A stretch of DNA of 64,000 nt, from positions 35,246 to 99,245 of the forward strand of contig NZ_CP022421.1 of NCBI RefSeq assembly GCF_002222635.1, in the 5' to 3' direction. The stretch comes from Pseudosulfitobacter pseudonitzschiae. GTDB taxonomy: Bacteria > Pseudomonadota > Alphaproteobacteria > Rhodobacterales > Rhodobacteraceae. A program made the translations under genes and the position numbers. The notes under the pieces are model-generated. The model did not search any database, was not told the origin of the DNA, and worked only from the letters and a program-made list of their open reading frames with translations. Shown piece after piece: positions 42,990-51,875 of this stretch; positions within the stretch are counted from its first letter, which is position 1; each line of letters begins with the position of its first letter.

Positions 42990-43753
42990 GACACCTTCTC
43001 CTGACCGTGGCCGCAGTCACCACATTCGGGCTCGCCTCGCCCGCGACGGCCCAAGGCGTGCCGACCTTTGATGGCTCACAGCTTGGCCAGCTTGTAGCCC
43101 AACTCGAGCACATGGCCGAGGACCTGAACGTCCAGATGCAGCAGCTCGCCACCATGCGGCTAGAACTGGAAACCCAGCTATCGCAGTTGACGAACTTCGA
43201 GGCGCAACTGACCTCGCTGATCGAAGGCAGCGGGTTAGGCGAACTCTTCGCCACCGTCGAAGAATTCCGCGCGCTCCGCGGCAAACTGGTCGCGCCCCTC
43301 AATACTGCGCAATCGCTGGCGAGCGGGGATTTCCTGAGCGGGTTCAATCCCGGCGCGGAGCTGTCAGCGTCCGTCGAGCGGGTGCTTTCGGGGAGCGGTT
43401 TCACCTCGGAACGACTGAGCACGCTTTCGGGCTCCGATCAGCCTGCCGACAACCGCATCGCCACCTCGGCCGGGGCCAGCGCCATGTTGTCGGTCGCGGC
43501 GCAGGAAAGCCACGAAGAGGCCGGGCAAAGCCTTGAGCGGCTCGAGACCATGGTGGGGCTCATCGACGATCAGGACGGGCTGAAAGCTGCGGTCGATCTC
43601 AACACCCGCGTCACCGCCGAGCTCGGCATCATCCTGACCCAGATCTGGCGGCTCGAAGCGGCGCAAGGCGTCAGCGCCGGCCAGCTGGGCGTCGTCGATG
43701 CCGCGACCCTCGCGGATGAGCGCAAGTTCCGCTCGATGGCGGTGGATCCATGA
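42986..43753 (+). CDS. virB5: VirB5-family minor pilus protein
   Basis: A 255-aa exported protein (signal ending ASPATAQ) dominated by long alpha-helices and coiled-coil stretches (LVAQLEHMAEDLNVQMQQLA, RLELETQLSQLTNFEAQLTS), typical of the VirB5/TrbJ pilus-tip component. It overlaps the preceding transglycosylase and the following gene by 4 bp each. Confidence 0.75.
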   Translation: MRHLLLTVAAVTTFGLASPATAQGVPTFDGSQLGQLVAQLEHMAEDLNVQMQQLATMRLELETQLSQLTNFEAQLTSLIEGSGLGELFATVEEFRALRGKLVAPLNTAQSLASGDFLSGFNPGAELSASVERVLSGSGFTSERLSTLSGSDQPADNRIATSAGASAMLSVAAQESHEEAGQSLERLETMVGLIDDQDGLKAAVDLNTRVTAELGIILTQIWRLEAAQGVSAGQLGVVDAATLADERKFRSMAVDP

Positions 43754-44184
43754 GGTTTTCCATCCGCACCCCGAGCCGTTTCACCTTGATGGAAACCGGA
43801 CTTCTCGGCCTTTCGCTTGCCCTGCCGCTCGGCCTCCTTGTCTTGCCCGACGCGGCATCGGGTCAGGATCGACCCTTCACCTCGATGGAAATCGCACGGG
43901 ATGACGCCGATGCGTGCCGGGTCCCGAAACCGCCCATGGATCTCGCCGAAACCGCTTACCTGCGCAACGGCTACCGCGCGATCCTGCGCATCCTGATTGC
44001 CGAAGAAGCGCTCGCCTCGGAAACCTGCATCTGCCTGCTGGGCAACTTCACCTGGGATCAGGCCTTGGGCGCCCTGCCCCGGTTCCAGACCTCGGACAAC
44101 CCACGCCTGCCCTTCAAGGTGCTGGACCTTTACGCGCAGGCCGACGCGCTCGAGGCGCAAGTTGTGGAGGCCTGTGCCAAGTAG
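43750..44184 (+). CDS. T4SS-associated exported protein of unknown function
   Basis: A 144-aa protein with an N-terminal hydrophobic segment (TLMETGLLGLSLALPLGLLV) ending near AASGQ, probably a signal peptide. The mature part has four Cys (DDADACRVPKP, ASETCICLLGNF, VVEACAK) and helical character. It lies between virB5 and virB6 with an overlapping start and abuts the virB6 ATG, so it is an integral member of the operon. I do not recognise a named family. Confidence 0.68.
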   Translation: MRFSIRTPSRFTLMETGLLGLSLALPLGLLVLPDAASGQDRPFTSMEIARDDADACRVPKPPMDLAETAYLRNGYRAILRILIAEEALASETCICLLGNFTWDQALGALPRFQTSDNPRLPFKVLDLYAQADALEAQVVEACAK

Positions 44185-45198
44185 ATGGGGGTCATTCGCG
44201 ACATCCTCGGCCAGGTCGACGCCGCGGTGAACACCGTGGCGCAGGACGGGTTCGTCTCCTCGGCGGCCTCGGTCGGCAATGTCATCTCGGCGGGCGCGAC
44301 CCTCCTTGTCGTGCTTCTCGGGATCAACGCCGTGATGCAACTCCGCCCCCTGCCCTTCGGCACCGGCTTTGCCTTCGGGATGAAGGTGGCACTGGTGGGC
44401 ATATTCGCGCAGAGCTGGGATAATTTCAGCGTCATTTATGACATCGTCACGCAGGTGCCCGACTCCGTCGGCGCCTCGATCCTGGCGCTCACCGGGTCGG
44501 GCGACGAGGCCGGGGTTTATGAAAGCCTCGACAACATGGTCGCCCGCATCACCGCCTATGGCGATACGATCGGCGACCGCGCAGGCTGGGTTTTTGGCGC
44601 GGTCCTAGGCGCGATCTTCTTCGTCCTTTCCGCCGTTTTCGCCGCCGTCACCGCGGGGATCATCGCCTTCGCCCGCATTGTCTTCGCGCTGATGATCGTG
44701 ATCGCCCCCTTCATGATCGTGACCTCGCTCTTCAAGCCGACCCAGTCCCTCTTCGAGGCCTGGACCCGCGCCACCATCGGCTATGCGCTCATGCCGGTCG
44801 CCGCCGCCGGGGCCGCGGGCATCATCGTCGCCATCGCCGAGGCTATCGGGGATGCCTCCGCCGATCCCGGCGATGTCGAGACCGTCAGCCTGATCCTGCC
44901 CTTCCTCGTCATCCTCATCCTCAGTGCCGGGATCATGGCCTCGGTGCCCTACATCGCGTCCAACCTCACCGGCGTCGTCGGCATTGCGTCCAATGCCGTG
45001 GGCCTGACCGGCCTCGCGCGTCAGGGCTTCGTGAACACGCGGGAGTATGGCGCGGGCGCGACCGCACGCCTCGTCACCGGCAAGTCCCCGCATGAGCTGA
45101 ACCAGATGGCCAATGCGGGCGTGGTGAAGACCGGCGAGATGATCCGGCAAAGCCCCGGCGCGCTCCTCTCCGCCGCCAAATCCTTCCGCAAACCCTGA
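44185..45198 (+). CDS. virB6: VirB6/TrbL-family polytopic membrane protein
   Basis: A 337-aa protein with 6-7 hydrophobic segments (NVISAGATLLVVLLGINAVM, AGWVFGAVLGAIFFVLSAVF, MIVIAPFMIVTSLFKPT) and the conserved central SLFEAWTRATIGYALMPVAA, the hallmark of VirB6/TrbL. It forms the inner-membrane part of the channel. The start is immediately after the upstream TAG. Confidence 0.88.
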   Translation: MGVIRDILGQVDAAVNTVAQDGFVSSAASVGNVISAGATLLVVLLGINAVMQLRPLPFGTGFAFGMKVALVGIFAQSWDNFSVIYDIVTQVPDSVGASILALTGSGDEAGVYESLDNMVARITAYGDTIGDRAGWVFGAVLGAIFFVLSAVFAAVTAGIIAFARIVFALMIVIAPFMIVTSLFKPTQSLFEAWTRATIGYALMPVAAAGAAGIIVAIAEAIGDASADPGDVETVSLILPFLVILILSAGIMASVPYIASNLTGVVGIASNAVGLTGLARQGFVNTREYGAGATARLVTGKSPHELNQMANAGVVKTGEMIRQSPGALLSAAKSFRKP

Positions 45199-45215
45199 TG
45201 TGAAAGACCACTACT

Positions 45216-45896
45216 TTGAAGAAGACTGTAACCAGTTCCGCAGCAAATGACCGCGACGCTTTCGAGGCGGATTTCATCTACGGGCCGCGGCGGCGCGAGC
45301 GCTTCGCCTGGTTTGTCGCGGCGGCTGGCGTACTGGTCGGCGTGGCCGGCATGGTCGCGGGCGCGAGCCTATTTCCGCTGAAATCCACCGAGACCTTCGT
45401 GGTCGTGGTCGACAAGGAGACCGGCGAGATGGACCGGGTCGCCGCCGTCCAGGCACTGACCCTGTCCGAGAGCGATGCCATCATCCAGGCCAATCTCGTG
45501 GCCTACGTTGATGACCGAGAGACCTATGACCTGACCGATGGCGAGCAACGCATCAACTCGGTTCTCGACCGCTCGGACGGCGATGCCGCGCGCACGCTCC
45601 GCGATCTCTGGTCCTCCACCAACGAAGATTACCCGATCACCGTCTATGGGCGTGACGCCAAGATCGACGTGGTGATCAAGTCGGTGAACCAGATCGAGCG
45701 CGGCGTGGCCCAGGTCCGCTTCACGCGCACGCTCCGCCGGCCGCGCGACACCCGCACCGTGACCCGGTCCTATGTCGCCACCGTCGGCTACGATTTCCAA
45801 CCCGAAACCCGCCAGCGCCTTCAGGACGTCTGGGCCAACCCCTTGGGCTTCGTGGTGACCTCCTACCGCGTCGACGCCGAGACCCTGGAGAACTGA
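45216..45896 (+). CDS. virB8: VirB8-family inner-membrane assembly protein
   Basis: A 226-aa bitopic protein: a cytoplasmic N-terminus (AFEADFIYGPRRRERFAW), one TM helix (VAAAGVLVGVAGMVAGASLF) and a periplasmic VirB8 domain with VVVVDKETGEMDRV, AYVDDRETYDLTDGEQRI and NPLGFVVTSYRVD. No ATG fits. The TTG at 45216 gives the expected length and is taken as the start. Confidence 0.88.
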   Translation: MKKTVTSSAANDRDAFEADFIYGPRRRERFAWFVAAAGVLVGVAGMVAGASLFPLKSTETFVVVVDKETGEMDRVAAVQALTLSESDAIIQANLVAYVDDRETYDLTDGEQRINSVLDRSDGDAARTLRDLWSSTNEDYPITVYGRDAKIDVVIKSVNQIERGVAQVRFTRTLRRPRDTRTVTRSYVATVGYDFQPETRQRLQDVWANPLGFVVTSYRVDAETLEN

Positions 45897-45901
45897 CCAA
45901 T

Positions 45902-46624
45902 ATGAAATCCCTGCCCGCGCTTCTCCTGGCGCTTGCCCTTCCTGTTGCCGCCTTTGCCGAGGCCACGCCGCAAGGCGGCCCGCTCGACATCCGCATCCGC
46001 ACCGCCGTCTATAACGAAAACCAGGTCTACCGGATCGAGACCGATCTTCGGCATTCGACGACGATCCATTTCGGGGCGGGCGAGCGGTTTGAGGCGGTGA
46101 TCGTCGGCGACACCGAAAGCTTCCAGGTCGACCCGATCCCCGAGCTTGGCAATGTGCTGACGATCAAACCGCATGTGGCGCAGGCCTCGACCAACATGAC
46201 GGTCATCACCAACCGCCGCACCTATTCCTTCCATCTCCGCGAGGGCTCGATCCCGAACCGCACCGGCATGTTTTTCGAGGTCCGCTTCCGCTACCCCGAC
46301 GAGGAACGCCGCGCAGCAGGTGCGACCCAGCCCAAGGGGTTCGAGGCCCCGCGCAACTACAACTACCGCGTCTCGGGCGAGGGGGATTTCCGCCCCAGCC
46401 ATATCTACGACGACGGGCGCTATACGTATTTCGTCTTCCCGGAGAACGGTCGCCAGCCTGCCCTCTTCAAGGCCGATGACCAGGGCCGTGAGCGCACGGT
46501 CAACTGGACGCAAGCCGGCAACACGGTCCGGGTGCTCGGGGTGAACACCTACTGGACGCTGCGCATCGGTGACGAGGCGATCTGCGCCTGGCGCGACGAG
46601 AGCGCGATCTACGTGAGCAACTGA
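45902..46624 (+). CDS. virB9: VirB9-family outer-membrane core protein
   Basis: A 240-aa exported protein (signal LPALLLALALPVAAFAEA). It has the two VirB9 beta domains, marked by YRIETDLRHSTTIHFGAGE, NMTVITNRRTYSFHLREG and the C-terminal YDDGRYTYFVFPENGRQPAL. It forms the outer core with VirB7 and VirB10. Confidence 0.9.
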   Translation: MKSLPALLLALALPVAAFAEATPQGGPLDIRIRTAVYNENQVYRIETDLRHSTTIHFGAGERFEAVIVGDTESFQVDPIPELGNVLTIKPHVAQASTNMTVITNRRTYSFHLREGSIPNRTGMFFEVRFRYPDEERRAAGATQPKGFEAPRNYNYRVSGEGDFRPSHIYDDGRYTYFVFPENGRQPALFKADDQGRERTVNWTQAGNTVRVLGVNTYWTLRIGDEAICAWRDESAIYVSN

Positions 46625-46626
46625 CT

Positions 46627-48051
46627 ATGGCCGAACAATCCCCTCCCGACCTGCAGGACCGCCTTGATCAGTTCAGCCAGCGCGGCAAATCCAAACGCCG
46701 GGGCAACACCCTCGGGGTCGGCGCCCTCGCCGCCGCCCTCGCCCTTGGCGGCGCCGGGGTCGCGTATTTCCTGGCAGCCGGTCTGCAGGAAGGTGACAGT
46801 ACGCTTGAGACCTCCGACGTCGAAACCTTCCAGGACCGCCGCCCCGGCACTGGCGGGCGGCTGGAGTTCCCGCCCGATGAGACCGAGCAACGGGTGAATG
46901 ACGCATTGATCGCGGTCGAAGAAGCGCTCGACGTGCCCGCGGCCCCTGCCCCGGAACCGAGCGCCGACGTGTTGGCCGAGATCGCCAAGCTCCGCGAGGC
47001 CCTCGCCGCCAGTCAGGCTGCCCGCAACTCGGAAATACAGTCCGCCGTCGCTGACCTGCGCGAAGCTTTCGATGAGCAGAAGGCGGCCTTGGAAGCACTT
47101 ATAGCGGAGAAGGAGGCCGAGTTGGCCAACCTGCAGCGCCAGACCGAGACTCGCATCGAAGGGCTGCAGGCCATGCTCGATGCCGAACGGGCGCAGCGGG
47201 AAGGGCTCGAGGCAGAGCTCGACCGTGAGGGGCTGATTGCTGACCAGCGCCTGCTTGAGGAACGCCGCAGGCAGGAAGAGGAACAGCGTCAGCGCGAGGC
47301 CGAACGGGTTGCCGAGGAGCTTCTGACCGCGCAGATCAAATCACCCGCCGTGGTCTATGCCGATGGGCCTCGTGGCGGCGAAAGTGGCGCGGCCGTGGCT
47401 GATCCTGCTGTCGCCGGCACTGGGGGACCGGTGCTCTCCGGCAATGAGCAGTTCCTGCAGAGCGCGCGACCGCTCGAGGTGCAGGAAGCCGCGCGCCTCA
47501 CCCATCCTGAGCGCACGCTGTCCCAAGGCTCCGTCATCCAGGCCGCGCTGCAGACCGCGATCAACAGCGATCTGCCCGGCTCCGTCGTCGCGGTCGTCTC
47601 CGAGCCGGTCCCGGCCTTTTCCGGGGACCGGATCCTGATCCCCCGGGGCTCCCGCCTTTTCGGCCAATATCGCTCCGGCATCGAGATGCACCAGAAGCGC
47701 ATCCTGATCCTCTGGACCCGCGTCCTGACCCCGGACGGCACCTCGATGGAGATCGCCGCCGTGGGCGGGGACCAGCTTGGCCGCTCGGGCCTCACAGGTC
47801 TTGTCGATACGAAGTTCGCCGAGCGCTTCGGTGGCGCTGCGCTGATTTCCGTAATCGGGGCGGCGCCTGCGGTGGCAGCCGAGAGCGCCAACAACGAAAC
47901 CACCAGCATCGTCTTGGGCGATGTCGGCAGCGACCTTCAGGACGCTGTCGGGTCGGTCATTGCCGACCAGGTCTCGATCGCGCCGACGATCTATGTCGAT
48001 CAGGGGGCCTCTGTCACCGTGCTCGTTGACCGGGATGTGGTGATTTATTGA
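46627..48051 (+). CDS. virB10: VirB10-family channel protein
   Basis: A 474-aa protein: one TM helix near residues 30-50 (LGVGALAAALALGGAGVAYF), a long charged coiled-coil stalk (about 115-235, many Glu/Arg/Gln), then the TrbI/VirB10 beta-barrel domain (LSQGSVIQAALQTAINSDLP, RILIPRGSRLFGQYRSGIEM, ILWTRVLTPDGTSMEI). It spans both membranes. The proline-rich segment usual after the TM is short. It starts 2 nt after virB9. Confidence 0.92.
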   Translation: MAEQSPPDLQDRLDQFSQRGKSKRRGNTLGVGALAAALALGGAGVAYFLAAGLQEGDSTLETSDVETFQDRRPGTGGRLEFPPDETEQRVNDALIAVEEALDVPAAPAPEPSADVLAEIAKLREALAASQAARNSEIQSAVADLREAFDEQKAALEALIAEKEAELANLQRQTETRIEGLQAMLDAERAQREGLEAELDREGLIADQRLLEERRRQEEEQRQREAERVAEELLTAQIKSPAVVYADGPRGGESGAAVADPAVAGTGGPVLSGNEQFLQSARPLEVQEAARLTHPERTLSQGSVIQAALQTAINSDLPGSVVAVVSEPVPAFSGDRILIPRGSRLFGQYRSGIEMHQKRILILWTRVLTPDGTSMEIAAVGGDQLGRSGLTGLVDTKFAERFGGAALISVIGAAPAVAAESANNETTSIVLGDVGSDLQDAVGSVIADQVSIAPTIYVDQGASVTVLVDRDVVIY

Positions 48052-49031
48052 TGGAACAGGCGTCACCAGCCTCCTACCTCGAGCGTTATCTCGATCCGTT
48101 CCGCGACCTCTTGCGGCGCGATGACGTGGTCGAGATCGCGATCAACCCGGATGGCAAGGTCTGGCTCGAGGTCGCGGGCGATGCCACCATGCGCCATGAG
48201 GGCCAAACTGTGGACCGAACGACCGCGCTCAACATGGCACAGACCATCGTTGGCGATGCCAAGGCCCGCGTCTCTGAAAAGAACCCCCTCGTGTCCGGCA
48301 AGGTGGAATATGCGGGCCGACCCCTCCGGGTCCAGGTCGCCGTGCCGCCCGCCATCGATCGCGGCGCCTCGATCACCATCCGCCTCTTCGCCTCGGGCAG
48401 CGTCCGGGACTACGCCCCGGCTTATCTGTTCGGCAAGGCCGTCTCGCTCGATACCCTCCGCGCCGAGAAGATGAAGAACATTGCCAGTCTCGCAGAAGAA
48501 AATCTCGGGGCAGCGCTGCAAAGCCTGGTCGAGGCGCGGCTCAACGTCCTGATCAGTGGCGGCACCTCGACCGGCAAAACCACCTTCGCCCGCCACCTCC
48601 TGACGCATGTGAACGAACACGAGCGGCTGATTACCATCGAAGACGCCTTCGAACTTTTCCCCGGTCAACCCAACACCGTCGCCCTCTTGGCCGACCGCGG
48701 TTCCGGCTCGCAACGCAGCGCCAACGCTCTCCTGCAGGCCTCCCTCCGCATGCGCCCCGACCGCATCATCGTCGGCGAGCTGCGCGGTGCCGAGGCCCTG
48801 ACCTATCTCGAAGCGATCAACACCGGCCATGGCGGGTCTGTCTCAACCATCCACGCTGAAACCGCGGAACTCGCCATCGACCGGCTGGCGATCATGGTGC
48901 TGCAGGCTGGTACGCCTCTGACCTTCGCCGAGGTGCGCGAATACATCCGGAAATCTATCGATGTGATCGTTCAGCTGGGGCGGGCCGAGGGGAAGCGGGG
49001 GATTACCGAGTTTTATTTGCCGAGTAGGTGA
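48051..49031 (+). CDS. virB11: VirB11 hexameric ATPase
   Basis: A 326-aa traffic ATPase: N-terminal domain, Walker A ISGGTSTGKTTFARHLL (near residue 165), Asp box LITIEDAFELF, Walker B DRIIVGELRGAEALTYLEAI and His box NTGHGGSVSTIHAETAELAI. The ATG at 48051 overlaps the virB10 stop. It is the last gene of the virB operon; cargo III follows 77 bp later on the other strand. Confidence 0.93.
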   Translation: MEQASPASYLERYLDPFRDLLRRDDVVEIAINPDGKVWLEVAGDATMRHEGQTVDRTTALNMAQTIVGDAKARVSEKNPLVSGKVEYAGRPLRVQVAVPPAIDRGASITIRLFASGSVRDYAPAYLFGKAVSLDTLRAEKMKNIASLAEENLGAALQSLVEARLNVLISGGTSTGKTTFARHLLTHVNEHERLITIEDAFELFPGQPNTVALLADRGSGSQRSANALLQASLRMRPDRIIVGELRGAEALTYLEAINTGHGGSVSTIHAETAELAIDRLAIMVLQAGTPLTFAEVREYIRKSIDVIVQLGRAEGKRGITEFYLPSR

Positions 49032-49108
49032 GGCGTCGCGCCTATGGAGTGGAATGTCGCCATTCCCTGATACGATACAACGGTTTCCCAACGAACCGGT
49101 ACAGCCTC

Positions 49109-50518
49109 CTATTGCGCCTCAAGAAACCTCATAATTTTTATCCGACGCTCAGAAAGAAAGGCCCCATAGCCTTCCAGCAGCCCGATATCGCTCACTTCAC
49201 ACTCGGAACTCGCTCGCCCCTCTTCGACTTTCTTTAGGGCCCGCTCAACCGACGGAGGCCGAGCGTCGGTAGACATAAGTCGATGCGCGAGATCGACATC
49301 CATCGCCTGCACCAACTCGGGTGCGAGTGCAGAACGGCATTCAAAGTGGCAAATGCGCAGCGCTAGTTCTTTGAGTCGGTCATCTTCGAAGGACTGTGCG
49401 ATTGCGCGCCGTTCGCTCCAAGGAGCGCTGTGGAACCGATCACACAGCGTAGCGTCGTTCCGACTTGAAAACTTGGTGTACAACATCTCTTCAACATGAG
49501 CTGGCTCAGGATACTGCGCACGGTTTTCTGAGAAGACTCGCTCGATTCGAGTTTTGAGCCCCTCGTCTTCCACAATTCGCGCGGCCCGATCCTCTAGTTC
49601 TTCGCATGACGTGCCCACGAAAAATTCCTCAGATGCTTCCCAAAGTGGCATCATTGTCGGACCTGCGTTTGATCGAACTCTCCGGATTGGGCGTGGTGGG
49701 CTCAATAACCAGCTTGCCAACTGCTCATCTGACATTGATGCGAGCTCTTCGATTGGCTCGACCAAGCTCAAGCAAAGCATGCCATTTGGTTGGTCGGGTT
49801 CATTTGCAACGAAAACTACAGGAGTGTGATATGCTCTGTTTCCATAAAACTCCGTAAGTACGAAGGGTTCGTCCGACGTAACAAAATCGGCAACCGAAGC
49901 TTTGTTGGAGAAACGCACAAACCTTCGCCAAAGATCCGGGCTCAGCTTCTTCACAAGGCGGCAGAGCTCAAGCGTTGTTTGCGTGTCGAACATTGCATCG
50001 TGTGCCTTGAGCACTGCAATGCCGTTGGCCGCTGCAATATCATGCAAGCGGAAGCTTGGATCACCTGAGTCCTTGAGCGGCACGCGTAGGGCGTTGTCAG
50101 CAGACGCCGAGCAGGACAAAGCGAGTGACATAATGTCATTCCGACCGTTCCCATGAAGGCTCGTAAGGTAGGGAGGGTGCAATGTTCGATACAACGCATG
50201 GCGAAGAAACTCTTCGTCAAATCTTATGGAATTGTATCCTAAAAAAATGGCTGGAGACCAAGACACTAGCCGCTCATTCAAATCCCTCATCATTTGATAA
50301 TGGGTGGAAAGATGCTGGTCTGTCAGTGCTTCAATTGACAAACCGTTGGCAAGCATCGCCTGAACGTCCGGAACAACATTCGGATCGATTCTTGATCTCA
50401 ATTCGAACCGATCGGTTTCGTTGAGGTCATTGTCTGTTCTGACGGCTGCAAATTGAACGATCTGATCGAAACCAGCGTGCAAACCAGTAGTTTCAGTGTC
50501 AAAAAATATGAACGACAA
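49109..50518 (-). CDS. Exonuclease I (SbcB)-like DEDDh nuclease
   Basis: A 469-aa protein whose N-terminal 180 residues form a DnaQ-like 3'-5' exonuclease: FIFFDTETTGLHAGFDQIVQ, FLGYNSIRFDEEFLRHALY and AHDAMFDTQTTLELCRLV. The ExoI-type continuation (residues about 200-350) and helical C-terminus follow E. coli ExoI. The start appears to be TTG at 50518; no ATG fits between it and the upstream stop. It is the last gene of an XRE-ImmA-exonuclease operon in the lower-GC cargo III. It could be a DNA-processing part of a defence or anti-defence cassette; that role is inference. Confidence 0.82.
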   Translation of the reverse strand: MSFIFFDTETTGLHAGFDQIVQFAAVRTDNDLNETDRFELRSRIDPNVVPDVQAMLANGLSIEALTDQHLSTHYQMMRDLNERLVSWSPAIFLGYNSIRFDEEFLRHALYRTLHPPYLTSLHGNGRNDIMSLALSCSASADNALRVPLKDSGDPSFRLHDIAAANGIAVLKAHDAMFDTQTTLELCRLVKKLSPDLWRRFVRFSNKASVADFVTSDEPFVLTEFYGNRAYHTPVVFVANEPDQPNGMLCLSLVEPIEELASMSDEQLASWLLSPPRPIRRVRSNAGPTMMPLWEASEEFFVGTSCEELEDRAARIVEDEGLKTRIERVFSENRAQYPEPAHVEEMLYTKFSSRNDATLCDRFHSAPWSERRAIAQSFEDDRLKELALRICHFECRSALAPELVQAMDVDLAHRLMSTDARPPSVERALKKVEEGRASSECEVSDIGLLEGYGAFLSERRIKIMRFLEAQ

Positions 50519-50531
50519 GTGGCCACCAAAA

Positions 50532-51053
50532 TCACATGAGGCTGGCCAGCCGGTATTTCATTGCAGACACGCTGACCCGAAATTTCTTGGCGAGCTTCTC
50601 GACCTTGGCCTCATCATCCAAATCCAAGCCCTCTTTGCCACAAGCATCCAGCAGTAGTTGGTGAGGCATTAGAAGTTCCGAAGCGAATGTATTCGCTTCG
50701 ACCTCCAACGGGTCTGTGCCTTGCGAAGATACTTGATCGCGCCTCAATGCCCGCAATCCCTTGGAAAGGTGAACTTCGCCATGCAGTCTTTCCTCATGCA
50801 ATACGTGATGAGCCAGCTCATGCGCCGCCGAAAACCTTTGTCGATTGGGATGGTGCAAAGCGTTTACCCCGATCATCGAAACACCGTCTTGGCTATAGGC
50901 CATACCCGATAAGTCCTCATCAAGAGGCGCGTAATCAAGCACTATGTTCCGGCTCTTGATAATGCGCTCTACGGGAACTGGCGCTCGTTGAATATTGTGC
51001 TCTTCAAGGATTCTGCGCGCCGCCGTGATTGCTCGTTCTTTGTCCGCACTCAT
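50532..51053 (-). CDS. ImmA/IrrE-family metallopeptidase
   Basis: A 173-aa zinc peptidase: motif FSAAHELAHHVLHEERLHGE (HExxH) with the third ligand Glu in DPLEVEANTFASELLMPHQL. Such proteins cleave or inactivate a partner XRE repressor, as ImmA does for ImmR in ICEBs1. Its ATG overlaps the stop of the XRE gene by 4 bp, giving the usual pair. Confidence 0.88.
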   Translation of the reverse strand: MSADKERAITAARRILEEHNIQRAPVPVERIIKSRNIVLDYAPLDEDLSGMAYSQDGVSMIGVNALHHPNRQRFSAAHELAHHVLHEERLHGEVHLSKGLRALRRDQVSSQGTDPLEVEANTFASELLMPHQLLLDACGKEGLDLDDEAKVEKLAKKFRVSVSAMKYRLASLM

Positions 51054-51430
51054 CGTCCGGTACTCTGCTTCGCGCCGTGTTTCAAAGCGTTGCGGATGAG
51101 TTGCTCTACACCTGCCTTGCTGGCTTCAGACAGTTTCTCGCTAGTACGCATTTGCGGTTCTTCCTCCCTATCCTGACCAATACTCAGAGAAGGTAGCAGG
51201 TCAGATAACGAAGACACTTCGAGTGCGTTGGCTATCGAATAAAGGTGATGGAGGCCAACATTCTGCTGACCGCGCTCTATGTTCGCAATCGACGCACGCG
51301 AGAGCCCGGTTTTCTTAGCGAGCTCCAATTGGGTCATGTTGCCTTGCTGCTTCCTTCGGGTCGCCACTGCACGGCCGAACGCCCTGTGTATCAGTTCCCT
51401 TGACATGCGTTCCGTTACCATTTTTGTCAT
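51050..51430 (-). CDS. XRE-family repressor paired with ImmA-like peptidase
   Basis: A 126-aa protein with an HTH at about residues 20-75 (KQQGNMTQLELAKKTGLSRA, then SIANIERGQQNVGLHHLYSI) and an acidic/basic C-terminal tail that may be the peptidase target. A palindrome CAAACAT-G-ATGTTTG at 51447-51461 lies just upstream and is a probable operator. Because this gap is shared with the divergent CD-NTase operon, the repressor may control the defence genes too. In-frame ATGs at 51421 and 51406 are alternative starts. Confidence 0.82.
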   Translation of the reverse strand: MTKMVTERMSRELIHRAFGRAVATRRKQQGNMTQLELAKKTGLSRASIANIERGQQNVGLHHLYSIANALEVSSLSDLLPSLSIGQDREEEPQMRTSEKLSEASKAGVEQLIRNALKHGAKQSTGR

Positions 51431-51446
51431 TACCGTGTCAATATCT

Positions 51447-51461
51447 CAAACATGATGTTTG
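51447..51461. promoter_or_regulatory. Palindromic operator in divergent defence-island gap
   Basis: A perfect 7+1+7 palindrome CAAACAT-G-ATGTTTG, 17 bp upstream of the XRE start. A TTGACA (51497-51502) oriented toward the plus-strand operon lies in the same 142-bp gap, with no convincing -10 at 17 nt. Confidence 0.5.
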
Positions 51462-51572
51462 TATTTTCAACATATTGATCTGCATATGTGCTTGCATTGA
51501 CAACACACTGTTAACCATCCATCCTAAGTATGACCAACAAGAATCGGGCACTGGAAACGAAAGGGGCAGCTC

Positions 51573-51791
51573 ATGGCAAACCAGGGAAAAGGTGGCGGCG
51601 GATACCGCAGCGCGAAGTCGGGTCGCTACGTCACGAAGGCATACGGGAAATCGCATCCACGGACGACTGTCCTAGAGGCGCCCGGAAAGAGTGGGTCCAC
51701 GGGCGGGAGCTACCGAAGCGCTGTAAGTGGTCGTTTTGTGACGGCGAAGTACGGGAAGGCCAACCCGAAAACTACTGTGCGCGAAAGATAG
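51573..51791 (+). CDS. 72-aa glycine-rich internal-repeat protein
   Basis: A basic protein made of two near-identical units: YRSAKSGRYVTKAYGKSHPR at residues 11-30 and YRSAVSGRFVTAKYGKANPK at 47-66, joined by a Gly/Ser linker. Both are followed by TTV. An AAGGGG ribosome site precedes the ATG. I have seen similar YRSA-SGR-VT small proteins in mobile and accessory regions, with no assigned function. It is the first gene of the CD-NTase operon and its basic repeats could bind nucleic acid. Confidence 0.65.
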   Translation: MANQGKGGGGYRSAKSGRYVTKAYGKSHPRTTVLEAPGKSGSTGGSYRSAVSGRFVTAKYGKANPKTTVRER

Positions 51792-51875
51792 CAATCTCGC
51801 CTTGGAAACCTCCTCGCGGAGTAGATGGGCAGAAGCGCATACAGGAGAAGACATGGGAACTAGGGAATTGAGCAG

